A stretch of DNA of 64,000 nucleotides from contig NZ_JAGGQW010000022.1 of the NCBI RefSeq assembly GCF_018613065.1, positions 1-64,000 on the forward strand, given 5' to 3'. The notes below the pieces were generated by a model. It had not been told where the DNA came from. It worked only from the letters and a program-made list of their open reading frames with translations, and made no database searches. Made by a program: the position numbers and the translations under genes. Origin of the DNA: Bacillus sp. ISL-7 (lineage in GTDB: Bacteria > Bacillota > Bacilli > Bacillales_B > DSM-18226). Shown piece after piece: positions 49,922-58,771 of the stretch (the first letter of the stretch is position 1; every line of letters begins with the position of its first letter).

Positions 49922-50033
49922 AATGCTCAAGGGACATGCCTTAGGTATATTCGGTGAAATAGCCGGACAATCCTCGACAATATACTTGCGCAGTTGGAGA
50001 GGGAAACCTAGCCTTGACAAGGCTTAAGGTGAA

Positions 50034-50055
50034 ACTAATCAAACGTTTAATTAGT
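50034..50055. promoter_or_regulatory. orphan LacI-type palindrome
   Basis: A 22-bp palindrome with one mismatch: ACTAATCAAAC then GTTTAATTAGT, CG-centred like LacI-family operators. It lies upstream of the fructosamine regulator; no LacI gene is near. Confidence 0.4.
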
Positions 50056-50089
50056 ATTCTCATAGCTGATTTTGTAGAAATTTCTTCGG

Positions 50090-50118
50090 TTGACAAGGTT
50101 AAAGATATGGATTATCCT
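50090..50118 (+). promoter_or_regulatory. candidate promoter of the frlR leader
   Basis: A -35 TTGACA (50090-50095), 17-nt spacer and -10 TATCCT (50113-50118). Confidence 0.4.
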
Positions 50119-50149
50119 AAAATTAATTAAGTATTCTGACACATTATAT

Positions 50150-50163
50150 TTAAAGCGCTTACA
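50150..50163. promoter_or_regulatory. cre-like CcpA site
   Basis: TTAAAGCGCTTACA fits the cre consensus with one mismatch (T for G at position 2). It suggests carbon catabolite repression of the fructosamine locus. Confidence 0.6.
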
Positions 50164-50212
50164 AATTACCTATTTTCAAACTTCCAAAAAGATTATCTTA
50201 ACTCTAGTCTTA

Positions 50213-50225
50213 ATGGTATATACCA
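50213..50225. promoter_or_regulatory. FrlR-type operator 1
   Basis: The palindrome ATGGTATATACCA is shared with 51084-51096 and 55386-55398. It lies upstream of the GntR gene. Confidence 0.7.
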
Positions 50226-50313
50226 CCGCGAAACAAAAATTTACAAAAGAAGTAGAAATACTATATCCTTTATGTATGATATTTAATATCTGCATAAATG
50301 GGAGAAATTAGAG

Positions 50314-51051
50314 ATGAGTAGAATGATAAGAGATGAAGAGGCAACTCCATTTTACAAACAATTAAGGAATAAAATTCTTGAGGAGATTGAGAGTGGGAAA
50401 CTTAAGCACGGTGATAAACTTCCTTCGGAAAGGGAATTGGCCGAGCAGTTTCAAATTAGCCGTATGACCGCAAGACACACCCTGTCGATCCTGGAAAGGG
50501 AAGGTGTGGTAGAACGGCGTGTAGGAGCGGGTACCTTTATCAATCAAAGTAAAATTGAGATGGATTTTGTTACCTTTAACAGTTTTACCAAAAACATGTT
50601 GAGTAAAGGATTGATTCCGAGTACACAAATCCTGTCCATTCGTAAAATGGAAGCCCACGCTCATTTAGCGCAAAAATTAAAGCTGTCCTCGGGGGAAGTG
50701 ATGACTGCTATTAAACGGCTTCGGCTTGTTAATGAGACACCGATCTCGATTGAGGAATCGTTCCTGCCAGAGAAGCTTTGCCCAGGGCTTGATGCAATTA
50801 TTACGGAAAATGATTCGTTGTATGAAATTTTAGAAAGAGAGTACGGAATTGTCCTTGTCATGGCAAAAGAGTACATGCAGGTGACCGTGTCGGACGAAAG
50901 TGAGAGCAAGCTGTTAAAAATACGTTCTGAGAGTCCGTGCATCTTACAAGAATCCGTTGCTTTTGATAAAAATGAAAAGGAAATTGAATTCTCTAGTTCA
51001 TTAACAAGAAGTGACATTGTCAAATTTTATTCGGAATTAAAGCTGAAATGA
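50314..51051 (+). CDS. frlR: GntR/HutC-family regulator, FrlR-like
   Basis: A 245-residue regulator with a GntR winged helix (TPFYKQLRNKILEEIESGKLKHGDKLPSERELAEQFQISRMTARHTLSILEREGVVERRVGAGTFI) and a UTRA effector domain. The gene order with frlD and an frlONM-like transporter matches the fructosamine (frl) system of Bacillus subtilis, regulated by FrlR (YurK). Operators with ATGGTATATACCA lie on both sides of the gene. A hairpin overlaps its stop. Confidence 0.8.
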   Translation: MSRMIRDEEATPFYKQLRNKILEEIESGKLKHGDKLPSERELAEQFQISRMTARHTLSILEREGVVERRVGAGTFINQSKIEMDFVTFNSFTKNMLSKGLIPSTQILSIRKMEAHAHLAQKLKLSSGEVMTAIKRLRLVNETPISIEESFLPEKLCPGLDAIITENDSLYEILEREYGIVLVMAKEYMQVTVSDESESKLLKIRSESPCILQESVAFDKNEKEIEFSSSLTRSDIVKFYSELKLK

Positions 51052-51069
51052 GGAAAATCATTTCAGCTT
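51040..51069 (+). terminator. hairpin overlapping the frlR stop
   Basis: Perfect inverted repeat AAGCTGAAATGA / TCATTTCAGCTT followed by AAAAAA rather than T; it may act as a partial terminator. Confidence 0.5.
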
Positions 51070-51078
51070 AAAAAATAA

Positions 51079-51102
51079 ACCAAATGGTATATACCATTTG
51101 GT
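51079..51102. promoter_or_regulatory. FrlR-type operator 2 (24-bp perfect palindrome)
   Basis: ACCAAATGGTAT directly followed by its reverse complement ATACCATTTGGT. It ends 20 nt before the frlD start. Confidence 0.8.
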
Positions 51103-51122
51103 GGTAATTGGAGGTTTTTTTC

Positions 51123-51965
51123 ATGAAGGTAATCGGCATTGGCGATAATGTGGTTGATAAATATGTTTATAAGAAAACGATGTATCCAGGTGGCAATGCT
51201 TTGAATTTCAGTGTCTACGCTAAGCAGTTAGGGGTTGAATCGGCCTATCTTGGAGTGTTCGGCAACGATCGGGCTGCAGAGCATATTATTACTACCTTAA
51301 AAAGCTTGGAAATAGATATTTCTCATTGCCGCCAGCATGAGGGAGAGAATGGATTTGCCGCGGTTGATTTAGTGGATGGTGACCGAGTGTTTATTGGCGG
51401 GAATGGGGGCGGTGTTCAAAGCGAGCATCCCGTTATCCTAAGCGCAGAAGACTTGGCCTATATTAAAAGCTTCGATATTGCCCATAGCAGCATCTACAGT
51501 GAAATGGATTCAGAGTTACAAAAGTTAAAAGATTCCGGAATCCTGGTATCCTATGATTTTTCAAGTGATTATACCGATGCGTTGCTCGAGAGAAATTGCC
51601 AGCATATTGATATCAGTTTACTAAGTTGCGGGCAATTGGCCGACGAGGAAGTTAAGAATCTATTAAAACGTGTCCATTCGTTTGGGAGTCAATTAGTTTT
51701 GGGCACGATGGGTTCACGCGGCTCGATGATCTATGACGGCCAATCGTTTTACCGACAAGAACCGCATTTTGTGCAGCCGGTTGATACGCTTGGTGCAGGA
51801 GATTCCTTTTTTACCGCCTTTATCTTACATTATCTTTCTAAAAAGAAGGCAAATCCTGATGTGCAGGAAGCAGTCCTCCTGAAAAATAGTTTGGAAGAAG
51901 GGGCGAAATTTGCGGCACAAACATGTCTGGTTGATGGGGCATTTGGTTTTGGGATTCCCTTTTAA
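51123..51965 (+). CDS. frlD: fructosamine (fructoselysine) 6-kinase, PfkB family
   Basis: A 280-residue ribokinase-family enzyme that phosphorylates C6 of the sugar in Amadori compounds. It has the N-terminal GDNVVDKYVYKKTMYPGGNALNFSVYAKQLG substrate region and the C-terminal catalytic DTLGAGDSFFTAFI motif (anion hole and base Asp). Similarity to B. subtilis FrlD is clear from the start and end regions. ATG 51123 follows TTGGAGG; an FrlR operator is directly upstream. Confidence 0.88.
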   Translation: MKVIGIGDNVVDKYVYKKTMYPGGNALNFSVYAKQLGVESAYLGVFGNDRAAEHIITTLKSLEIDISHCRQHEGENGFAAVDLVDGDRVFIGGNGGGVQSEHPVILSAEDLAYIKSFDIAHSSIYSEMDSELQKLKDSGILVSYDFSSDYTDALLERNCQHIDISLLSCGQLADEEVKNLLKRVHSFGSQLVLGTMGSRGSMIYDGQSFYRQEPHFVQPVDTLGAGDSFFTAFILHYLSKKKANPDVQEAVLLKNSLEEGAKFAAQTCLVDGAFGFGIPF

Positions 51966-52057
51966 TCTCCTAAAAGGGATTGAAATAAGGATAAAAGGTT
52001 AGGGGGTGAAAGGATTTTAACTGGTTGATCTTATAAAAAAATTAGGGGGTTAATGAA

Positions 52058-53350
52058 ATGAGAAGGAAAATAAACGTTTTATTAGCAGGACTGTTGGTGT
52101 TCGCGCTCGTCCTGACGGGATGTTCTAGTTCTTCTTCCTCCAATGAGGATTCAGGGAAAGTCGTATTAAAATTTTTGCATAAGTGGCCGCAGCCAGAATA
52201 CGCTCCTTATTTTGAAGAAGTAGTCAAAGCATTTGAAAAAGAAAATCCAGATATCAAAATTAAAATGGAAGCGATTGCAGATGAACCGATTAAAGACAAA
52301 CTACGTGTTATTTTAGGCGGTAACGAAGTTCCAGACATTATGTTTTCATGGTCAGGTGAATTTGCCAGAAAATTCGTTCGTGCTGATGCAGCCTTAGATT
52401 TGACTCCATATTTAAATGAAGATACCGCTTGGAAGGACAGTTTTATTCCGGCATCCCTTCAACCTTTCACATCCAACGAAAAAAATTATGGCATTCCTCT
52501 TCGCTTCAATGGAAAATTCTTTGTTTACAACAAGAAGATTTTTGATAAATATCAACTGCAGGCACCGACTACATGGGATGAATTTTTACAAGTGTTGGAA
52601 ACCCTGAAAAAGGGCGGAGAAACACCGATCATTCTCGGAAACCAAAGCCCATGGGCAGCGATCCATTACTTAACAGGTCTAAACCAAAAGATGGTCGCAC
52701 AGGATGTGAGAATGAAAGACTATAATCCTAAATCAGGAGAGTTCACCGATCCTGGCTATGTGAAGGCGATGCAAATGTTAGTAGATTTGAATAAAAAGGG
52801 TTATTTTATGAAGAATGTTAATTCTAGTTCCCATGATATGGGACAACAATTATTTGCAGCTGGTAAGGGAGCGATCTTCTATGTGGAATTAGAAGAGTTC
52901 CAAACGGTCGAGAATAATATGAAAGGAAACTGGGGCTTCTTCCCAATGCCGTCCATTGCAGAGGGTAAGGGCAGTCAAAGTTTCATTACTGGTGCACCGG
53001 ATGGATTTATCGTTTCTTCAAAAACCAAGCATCCGAAAGAAGCGATTAAATTCTTGAAGTTCTTAACAAGTAAAGAAAATGCCTTGAAGCTTGTGAAGCA
53101 AATTGGCTGGCCAAGTCCGATTGATGGGGCCACTAACCCGGATACGGCTCTGAAGGAAGTAGCTGAAGGTGTGGATTACATGAAGAAGGCGGAAGGTATG
53201 GCCGAATGGCTCGACACAGACGTCCATGCCAAGGTAGCAGATGTGTATTTATCCAATATCCAGCTGTTGCTTGACGGGTCAAAAACCCCAGAACAAATTA
53301 TCAAAGAAGTTCAGGAAGTAGCTAAGCAAGTTCAAAGTGAAGTGGAATAA
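52058..53350 (+). CDS. frlO: fructosamine ABC transporter binding lipoprotein
   Basis: A 430-residue extracellular lipoprotein: the signal peptide ends LVLTGC (Cys22), then a Ser-rich linker and a family 1 solute-binding domain (VVLKFLHKWPQPEYAPYFEEVVKAFEKENPDIKIKMEAIADE). Its place between frlD and two permeases corresponds to FrlO. It should capture fructosamines for import. No ATPase gene is in the locus. Confidence 0.85.
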   Translation: MRRKINVLLAGLLVFALVLTGCSSSSSSNEDSGKVVLKFLHKWPQPEYAPYFEEVVKAFEKENPDIKIKMEAIADEPIKDKLRVILGGNEVPDIMFSWSGEFARKFVRADAALDLTPYLNEDTAWKDSFIPASLQPFTSNEKNYGIPLRFNGKFFVYNKKIFDKYQLQAPTTWDEFLQVLETLKKGGETPIILGNQSPWAAIHYLTGLNQKMVAQDVRMKDYNPKSGEFTDPGYVKAMQMLVDLNKKGYFMKNVNSSSHDMGQQLFAAGKGAIFYVELEEFQTVENNMKGNWGFFPMPSIAEGKGSQSFITGAPDGFIVSSKTKHPKEAIKFLKFLTSKENALKLVKQIGWPSPIDGATNPDTALKEVAEGVDYMKKAEGMAEWLDTDVHAKVADVYLSNIQLLLDGSKTPEQIIKEVQEVAKQVQSEVE

Positions 53351-53381
53351 GAAAAGCGAAAGCGCCACAGCTAGACAGTTT
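53351..53381. repeat. short version of the MITE-like element
   Basis: AGAAAAGCGAAAGCGCC immediately followed by ACAGCTAGACAG: the two ends of the element at 36483-36630 joined with the middle deleted. It lies within the operon, between the binding protein and the permease gene. Confidence 0.55.
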
Positions 53382-53462
53382 TCAAAGTTAAGACACGATA
53401 CATTTAATTATTGAGAAAGGGTAGGCAGGGAAATGCTTACCCCCTCCTAGGAGGAGTTGGGG

Positions 53463-54350
53463 ATGACAAAAACATTTCGAAGCAGTCGAACCGCTATACT
53501 ATTTATTATGCCAGCGCTCCTTTTCATCCTGTTTTTTGTATTTTTACCGATCGTATTAAATCTCTATAACAGTTTGTTTCGGTGGAATTCCTTTGAGGCT
53601 GGAAGAGTATTTGTTGGCTTAGAGTATTATGGCAGACTTTTCAAGGATCCAATCTTTTTTACTGCATTGAAAAATAATTCCCTATACGCGGTTATTTCGT
53701 TAGTTTTTCAGGTAGGTTTGGGCTTAATTATTGCCGCGGTTTTAGAAGATAAATTGATTAGAAGATTTCAGCCCTTTTTCCGGACCGTCTTTTTTATCCC
53801 TTCCGTTATTTCGATTGCTGTTGTTGGGTTGTTATGGCAGCTGCTTTATAATCCAGAAGTTGGTTTAGTGAACGGGGTGTTAAAAGCGATCGGTCAATCA
53901 GAATGGGCCTTATCTTGGCTGGGTGACAGTAAGACGGCGATTTATGCGGTTGTAGCTGTTTCACAATGGCAGTATACCGGTTATATGACGATGCTGTTCT
54001 TGCTTGCCATGCAAAAAATTCCTTTTGAATATTATGAAGCGTCGATGATTGATGGCGCTTCTAAGATAAAGACGTTCATTTATATCACCTTGCCACAAAT
54101 GAAGGAAATGATTCTTGTCGGTACGGTGATTACGGTTATCGGTGCCTTCAAGGTTTTTGATGAGGTGTATGTGATGACCAATGGGGGACCTGGCCGTTCA
54201 ACCGAGGTTTTAGGCACGATGCTTTATCGGGCTGCATTCCGAAATGATGAAATGGGCTATGCATCCACGATTGGGACAATTATCTTTGTCATAACCCTAA
54301 CCCTCTCCTTAATTCAACTGAAAATAGGCAAATCAGGACAGGAGGCGTAA
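53463..54350 (+). CDS. frlN: fructosamine ABC transporter permease 1
   Basis: A 295-residue permease with six predicted helices and EAA-loop YYEASMIDGASKIKTFIYITLPQM, typical of MalF-type sugar permeases. AGGAGG precedes ATG 53463. It overlaps no neighbour; the next gene follows 5 nt later. Confidence 0.83.
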   Translation: MTKTFRSSRTAILFIMPALLFILFFVFLPIVLNLYNSLFRWNSFEAGRVFVGLEYYGRLFKDPIFFTALKNNSLYAVISLVFQVGLGLIIAAVLEDKLIRRFQPFFRTVFFIPSVISIAVVGLLWQLLYNPEVGLVNGVLKAIGQSEWALSWLGDSKTAIYAVVAVSQWQYTGYMTMLFLLAMQKIPFEYYEASMIDGASKIKTFIYITLPQMKEMILVGTVITVIGAFKVFDEVYVMTNGGPGRSTEVLGTMLYRAAFRNDEMGYASTIGTIIFVITLTLSLIQLKIGKSGQEA

Positions 54351-54355
54351 GGGCG

Positions 54356-55258
54356 ATGGAAAATAATCCGCCAGTAGTAAAAACAAATGAAATGAAAGAA
54401 ATCGGGACAGGAAGTACAAAGCTTACCGTCAGGAAGGTCAAGGATCGAATTTTCCAATATGCTGTTCTTGTGTGGTTTGGGATCTTTTCATTGGTGATCA
54501 TCTATCCAATTATCTGGCTTGGCCTGAGTGGATTAAAATCAAATGCAGATTTCTTCTTGCATACCTGGTCGTTGCCAGAGGAATGGCTGTGGGGAAATTA
54601 TCAGGCAGCATGGGATGCGGGGATTGGTCAATTTTTCCTAAACAGTGTATTCATAACAGTCACTTCCGTCGTATCGGTGTTACTGCTTGGGTCGATGGCC
54701 GCCTTTGGGTTAAGCCGTTTTCAGTTTAAGGGGCAGAACATTTTTCTGCTGCTCATCCTAAGTGGTTTGATGCTGGCACCGCAGGTCAGCTTAATTCCAC
54801 TGTACAAATTGCTGCAGGCGGTTGGACTATACAACACCTACTGGGCGTTAATCCTTCCGTATGTTGCGTTTCAATTACCGTTTGCGATTTTCTTAATGCG
54901 GTCCTATTTTCTATCCATCTCTAAAGAGCTTGAGGAGTCAGCCATTATTGATGGGTGTAATATTTGGCAGGTGTATTGGCATATTATTGTTCCGATGGGT
55001 AAACCGATCATTGCCTCGTGTGCCTTACTAACAGGGATGAACGTCTGGAATGAATTTATGTTCGCGTTAGTATTTGTGGAAGATTCAGCACTGAGGACCA
55101 TTCCAGTTGGGCTGATGAATTTGCGAAGCCAGTTGAATACAAACTTTGGGATTCAATTGGCAGGATTGGCCATTTCAGCGCTGCCAATGATTATTGCTTA
55201 TATCGTTTTCCAAAAGCAATTTGTTCGCGGACTGTCTGCTGGCAGTGTGAAAGGGTAA
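54356..55258 (+). CDS. frlM: fructosamine ABC transporter permease 2
   Basis: A 300-residue MalG-type permease with a ~35-residue cytoplasmic N-terminus and EAA-loop ELEESAIIDGCNIWQVYWHIIVPM. It ends LSAGSVKG like its homologues. It pairs with permease 1; a terminator follows. Confidence 0.83.
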   Translation: MENNPPVVKTNEMKEIGTGSTKLTVRKVKDRIFQYAVLVWFGIFSLVIIYPIIWLGLSGLKSNADFFLHTWSLPEEWLWGNYQAAWDAGIGQFFLNSVFITVTSVVSVLLLGSMAAFGLSRFQFKGQNIFLLLILSGLMLAPQVSLIPLYKLLQAVGLYNTYWALILPYVAFQLPFAIFLMRSYFLSISKELEESAIIDGCNIWQVYWHIIVPMGKPIIASCALLTGMNVWNEFMFALVFVEDSALRTIPVGLMNLRSQLNTNFGIQLAGLAISALPMIIAYIVFQKQFVRGLSAGSVKG

Positions 55259-55317
55259 TCTTCCTTTCCAGTCAGTCCTGTGTTGAATGGATGGATTTTT
55301 TGAAAAGTGATGGAACA

Positions 55318-55353
55318 GAATAGGAAGGTTGATTGGCCTTCCCTATTCGTTTT
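55318..55353 (+). terminator. Rho-independent terminator after frlM
   Basis: Stem GAATAGGAAGG / CCTTCCCTATTC with one bulge, then GTTTTC. Confidence 0.7.
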
Positions 55354-55385
55354 CAAATTACTTGGATTTTGTACGATTGGTTTAA

Positions 55386-55398
55386 ATGGTATATACCA
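55386..55398. promoter_or_regulatory. FrlR-type operator 3
   Basis: ATGGTATATACCA, 58 nt upstream of the epimerase start and after the terminator, so a second regulated transcription unit begins here. Confidence 0.75.
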
Positions 55399-55456
55399 AA
55401 TGACTTTTTTGGTAAATATTAGGGTATTAACAAACTTTCTACGTTGGAGGGATTGG

Positions 55457-56290
55457 ATGGGAAAAATCAAACGGTCACAAATAACTGGGATGAACTTTCA
55501 CTACCTGCACTATCCGCTGGACTATTTTTTAGATGCTATGGTGAAGTATGAGTTTGAAAAAATTGAACTGTGGGGTGCAGCACCGCACCTGTATGTGGAG
55601 GATCTATCCTTAACTGAAATCCGTGCCATTAAGAAAGAGATCGTCCGGCGTGAACTCGAGGTCGTTTGCTTTACGCCTGAACAGTGTATGTACCCAATTA
55701 ATCTTGCGGCAAACGAGTCAGCGATTCGTGAAAGAAGTGTGGCTTACTTTAAAAAGTCAATCGATGCCGCGCTTGAATTAGAAGCCCCGATGGTATTAGT
55801 AACGGCCGGGTGGGGGTACCGCAATGAAAGCAGACGGGAAGCCTGGAGGCGGACCCAAGATTCATTAGAGCAGCTTACCGCCTATGCGGAGAAACAAGGG
55901 ACGGTTCTGGCCTTGGAGCCATTACAAAAAATTGAGTCCAATCTGATTAATACTTTGCCTGATCTAAAAGAAATGCTCGATTCCATCCATTCACCTGCTC
56001 TGAAGGGAATGGTCGATACCATTCCGCTTGCGGTTGAAGGAGAAGCGCTAGCCAGCTACTTTGAAAAATTGCAGGATAATTTTGTCCATATCCACTTTAT
56101 TGATGGGAACCCGGGTGGACATTTAGCATGGGGAGACGGCAGCCTGCCATTGGAAAAATACATGAAAACCTTAGGTGACCACAATTACAATCGCGCTCTT
56201 ACGTTGGAGTTTACTTCTTCTCATTACTTGATAGATCCAAATCAGGCGGTTGAAAAATCGTTACGAAGTCTTGCACCCTTTCTTGTGTAA
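55457..56290 (+). CDS. frlC: FrlC-like sugar-phosphate isomerase/epimerase
   Basis: A 277-residue TIM-barrel enzyme of the AP-endonuclease-2/xylose-isomerase-like family (MVKYEFEKIELWGAAPHLY...LALEPLQKIESNLINTLPDLKEMLD...VHIHFIDGNPGGHLAWGDG...TLEFTSSHY). Metal-ligand Glu, Asp, His and Glu residues are spread in these motifs. E. coli FrlC interconverts psicoselysine and fructoselysine, which fits this locus. ATG 55457 follows GGAGGGATTGG. Confidence 0.78.
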   Translation: MGKIKRSQITGMNFHYLHYPLDYFLDAMVKYEFEKIELWGAAPHLYVEDLSLTEIRAIKKEIVRRELEVVCFTPEQCMYPINLAANESAIRERSVAYFKKSIDAALELEAPMVLVTAGWGYRNESRREAWRRTQDSLEQLTAYAEKQGTVLALEPLQKIESNLINTLPDLKEMLDSIHSPALKGMVDTIPLAVEGEALASYFEKLQDNFVHIHFIDGNPGGHLAWGDGSLPLEKYMKTLGDHNYNRALTLEFTSSHYLIDPNQAVEKSLRSLAPFLV

Positions 56291-56350
56291 AAGTGGAGGG
56301 AATTGTTCCGAATCGGGTGACTAGTTCAGTGATAAAAGGAGTTTTATCCT

Positions 56351-57574
56351 ATGTCTATTTGGAGGAGTTATCCAAGGAGTTTAAAAGTTTTATTACTGGC
56401 GATGTTGGTCAATTCAACAGGGATGGCGTTTCTTTGGCCCTTGCATACGATTTACATTACGCAAGGGATAGGGAAAACCTTATCTGAAGCAGGTCTTGTG
56501 TTGATGCTTCATTCGGGAGCTGAAATCATTGGCAGTTTTCTTGGCGGCTATTTGTATGATCGCATCCGCGGGAAACGAACGCTACTCCTAGCGGTTCTAA
56601 CATCAGCGAGTCTTATTTTCATTATCTCAATTGGTCTATCATGGCCGATTTATATTCTTTCGATGGTTCTACTTGGATTAGGTATAGGTACAATCTTTCC
56701 TCCCATCTATGCTCTTGCAGGGGTGGTGTGGAAGGAAGGCGGCATAAAAAGCTTCAATCTTATTTACCTTGTTCTAAACTTTGGTGTCGCGGTAGGTACG
56801 TCTTTAGGGGGAATCGTGGCCCAGTTTTCGTTTCGATACGTCTTCTGGGTCAATGGGTTAACTTATCTCCTGTTTATTTTCATTGTTTGGTTTGCTCTTG
56901 ATGAGAGGGAACCCGTTTATGAAGCAACTGAAAAAGAGGACGCGGCCCTGACGCAAAAAAAAGAAGTGTGTCATACGAAGCAAAGCTTCCATTCGTTATT
57001 CATTCTTTGTTTAGGGTTTATGTTTTGTTGGGTTACGTATATCCAATGGCAAACGAGTATTTCTAATTATATGCACCAGTTAGGATTTCCGCTGTCAGCA
57101 TATAGTGCTTTGTGGACAATCAACGGTTTACTGATCTTGTTAGGGCAGCCTTTGATCCAGTGGTTCATGGCCCGACTGAAGCGTCCGGTGAAGTGGCAGC
57201 TATTATCCGGTGTGATCTTCTTTATGTTAACCTTCGCCCTCCTGTCACACAGCCAGTCGTATGGCGGGTTTGTAACGGGGATGGTGATTATGACAATCGG
57301 AGAAATTCTTATTTTTCCAGCCGTGCCAGCGATTGCGGATCGACTGGCACCCCTCAATAGAAGAGGTATGTATCAAGGTTTAGTGAGTGGTGCAGCTAAT
57401 GTGGGCAGAACCATCGGCCCTTTTCTGGGCGGGCTGCTATACGATGGGTTTGGGTCCTTGGTGCTGCTGTATTCTTGTATTTTTATCTGTGGTTTTGCCT
57501 TGATTTGTTTTGGTACATATCAAAGGCTCCAATATACGCAAAAAGAAATTTCAACCGTAAAAGTCCATAAATAA
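56351..57574 (+). CDS. MFS transporter of the fructosamine locus
   Basis: A 407-residue, 12-helix major facilitator (MLVNSTGMAFLWPLHTIYITQGIGKTLSEAGLVLML...YLYDRIRGKRT...). The loop YDRIRGKRT replaces the usual GxLaDRxGRR. It resembles drug/proton antiporters more than sugar porters, so it may export an aldehyde or toxic Amadori by-product, or take up a second substrate. It follows the epimerase by 60 nt and precedes the SIS deglycases, so it is probably in the second frl operon. Confidence 0.75.
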   Translation: MSIWRSYPRSLKVLLLAMLVNSTGMAFLWPLHTIYITQGIGKTLSEAGLVLMLHSGAEIIGSFLGGYLYDRIRGKRTLLLAVLTSASLIFIISIGLSWPIYILSMVLLGLGIGTIFPPIYALAGVVWKEGGIKSFNLIYLVLNFGVAVGTSLGGIVAQFSFRYVFWVNGLTYLLFIFIVWFALDEREPVYEATEKEDAALTQKKEVCHTKQSFHSLFILCLGFMFCWVTYIQWQTSISNYMHQLGFPLSAYSALWTINGLLILLGQPLIQWFMARLKRPVKWQLLSGVIFFMLTFALLSHSQSYGGFVTGMVIMTIGEILIFPAVPAIADRLAPLNRRGMYQGLVSGAANVGRTIGPFLGGLLYDGFGSLVLLYSCIFICGFALICFGTYQRLQYTQKEISTVKVHK

Positions 57575-57587
57575 AGGAGGATGACAA

Positions 57588-58553
57588 ATGTTAGCTGACG
57601 TACAAAAGGCTTTGGAAGTTTTTAAAGAACAGGCGATTGATCGTGTCTATTTCGTAGGTTGCGGGGGCTCTTCTTCCCTCATGTATGCAAGTAAATACGT
57701 GTTAGACCGTGAAAGTGACACCATTGATTCTGACCTATATAGTTCCAATGAGTTTGTGCACCGTAACCCACGGAAACTCAATGAGAAATCGTTGGTGATT
57801 TCGTGCTCGCACTATGGAAAAACGCCAGAGACGGTCGAGGCAGCCCGCTTCGCACGGGAAAAAGGTGCGATTACTGTTTCGCTAACCTTTGATGCGGAAT
57901 CACCGCTTGCCCAAGTATCTGAATATGTCATTGTTTATGAAGATGGGAAAGAAGCGAAGTTTGTAAACGAGGCGCAGGCTGTGATGTTGGAGCTTGTTTT
58001 TGGACTTCTGGCTATCAAAGAAGGAAATGAAAAGTTTTCAGAGGTCGTTGCCTCCTTAGAGAACCTAGACTCAATACTTGCACAGGAGAAAGCAAAGTAT
58101 TTAGCTTCGGCCAAGGAATTTGCTAATTCCTATAAGGATGAAAAAGTGATTTACACCATGGCGAGCGGAGCCAATTATGGGGTTGCCTATTGGTTCTCGA
58201 TTTGCCTGCTGATGGAAATGCAGTGGATTCATTCGCACGCCCTCCATGCCGGGGAGTATTTCCATGGGCCATTTGAAGTTTTGGATAAAGACGTTCCAGT
58301 GATTCAGCTGTTAGGTTTAGACGAGACACGTCCATTAGAAGAACGTTCATTGGATTTCACCCAACAGTATGGGGAAAGGGTGGTAGTCCTTGATGCAAAG
58401 GAATTTGACCTAACAGGCGTGGCCGAAAGCGTCAAAGGCTACATCGCCCCACTCGTACTACAAGCAGTCCTGCGCCAATACGCCGAAGAACTAGCCGAAG
58501 CCCGCAAACACCCACTAACCACCAGAAGATACATGTGGAAAGTACCTTACTAA
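57588..58553 (+). CDS. frlB: SIS-domain fructosamine-6-phosphate deglycase (FrlB-type), paralogue 1
   Basis: A 321-residue enzyme with two SIS domains that releases the amino acid from fructosamine 6-phosphate, giving glucose 6-phosphate. It has the SIS core YFVGCGGSSSLMYASKYVLDRE, SCSHYGKTPETVEAARFAREKGA, and the second-domain motif EMQWIHSHALHAGEYFHGPFEVLDKD with the likely catalytic His/Glu. It starts 13 nt after the MFS gene with AAAGGAGG. It is less like the other two paralogues than they are to each other. Confidence 0.85.
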   Translation: MLADVQKALEVFKEQAIDRVYFVGCGGSSSLMYASKYVLDRESDTIDSDLYSSNEFVHRNPRKLNEKSLVISCSHYGKTPETVEAARFAREKGAITVSLTFDAESPLAQVSEYVIVYEDGKEAKFVNEAQAVMLELVFGLLAIKEGNEKFSEVVASLENLDSILAQEKAKYLASAKEFANSYKDEKVIYTMASGANYGVAYWFSICLLMEMQWIHSHALHAGEYFHGPFEVLDKDVPVIQLLGLDETRPLEERSLDFTQQYGERVVVLDAKEFDLTGVAESVKGYIAPLVLQAVLRQYAEELAEARKHPLTTRRYMWKVPY

Positions 58554-58771
58554 TGAAATTGTTGGTGTCAATGTTGGAGCGATTCATTGTTGGTGTCAGG
58601 CACCAAAGAAAGACACTTTGGCTATTTGTCCGCTGTGGGTGGACGGTTGAGGGATGGCCCTTATTGTTTGCGACATGAGGACAAATGTCCATGAATGGTG
58701 TCAGGCACCAAATGTTTCTATATAAATTTGTAGTCCCAAAAATTCTAATTTAAATTTGGAGGTAATGTTGG
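58554..58771. other. intergenic with two palindromic repeats
   Basis: Holds copies 5 and 6 of the TGGTGTCAGGCACCA palindrome (58591-58605 and 58696-58710) around a GGACAAATGTCC inverted repeat. No gene. It splits the deglycase run, so paralogues 2 and 3 may have their own promoter. Confidence 0.7.
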
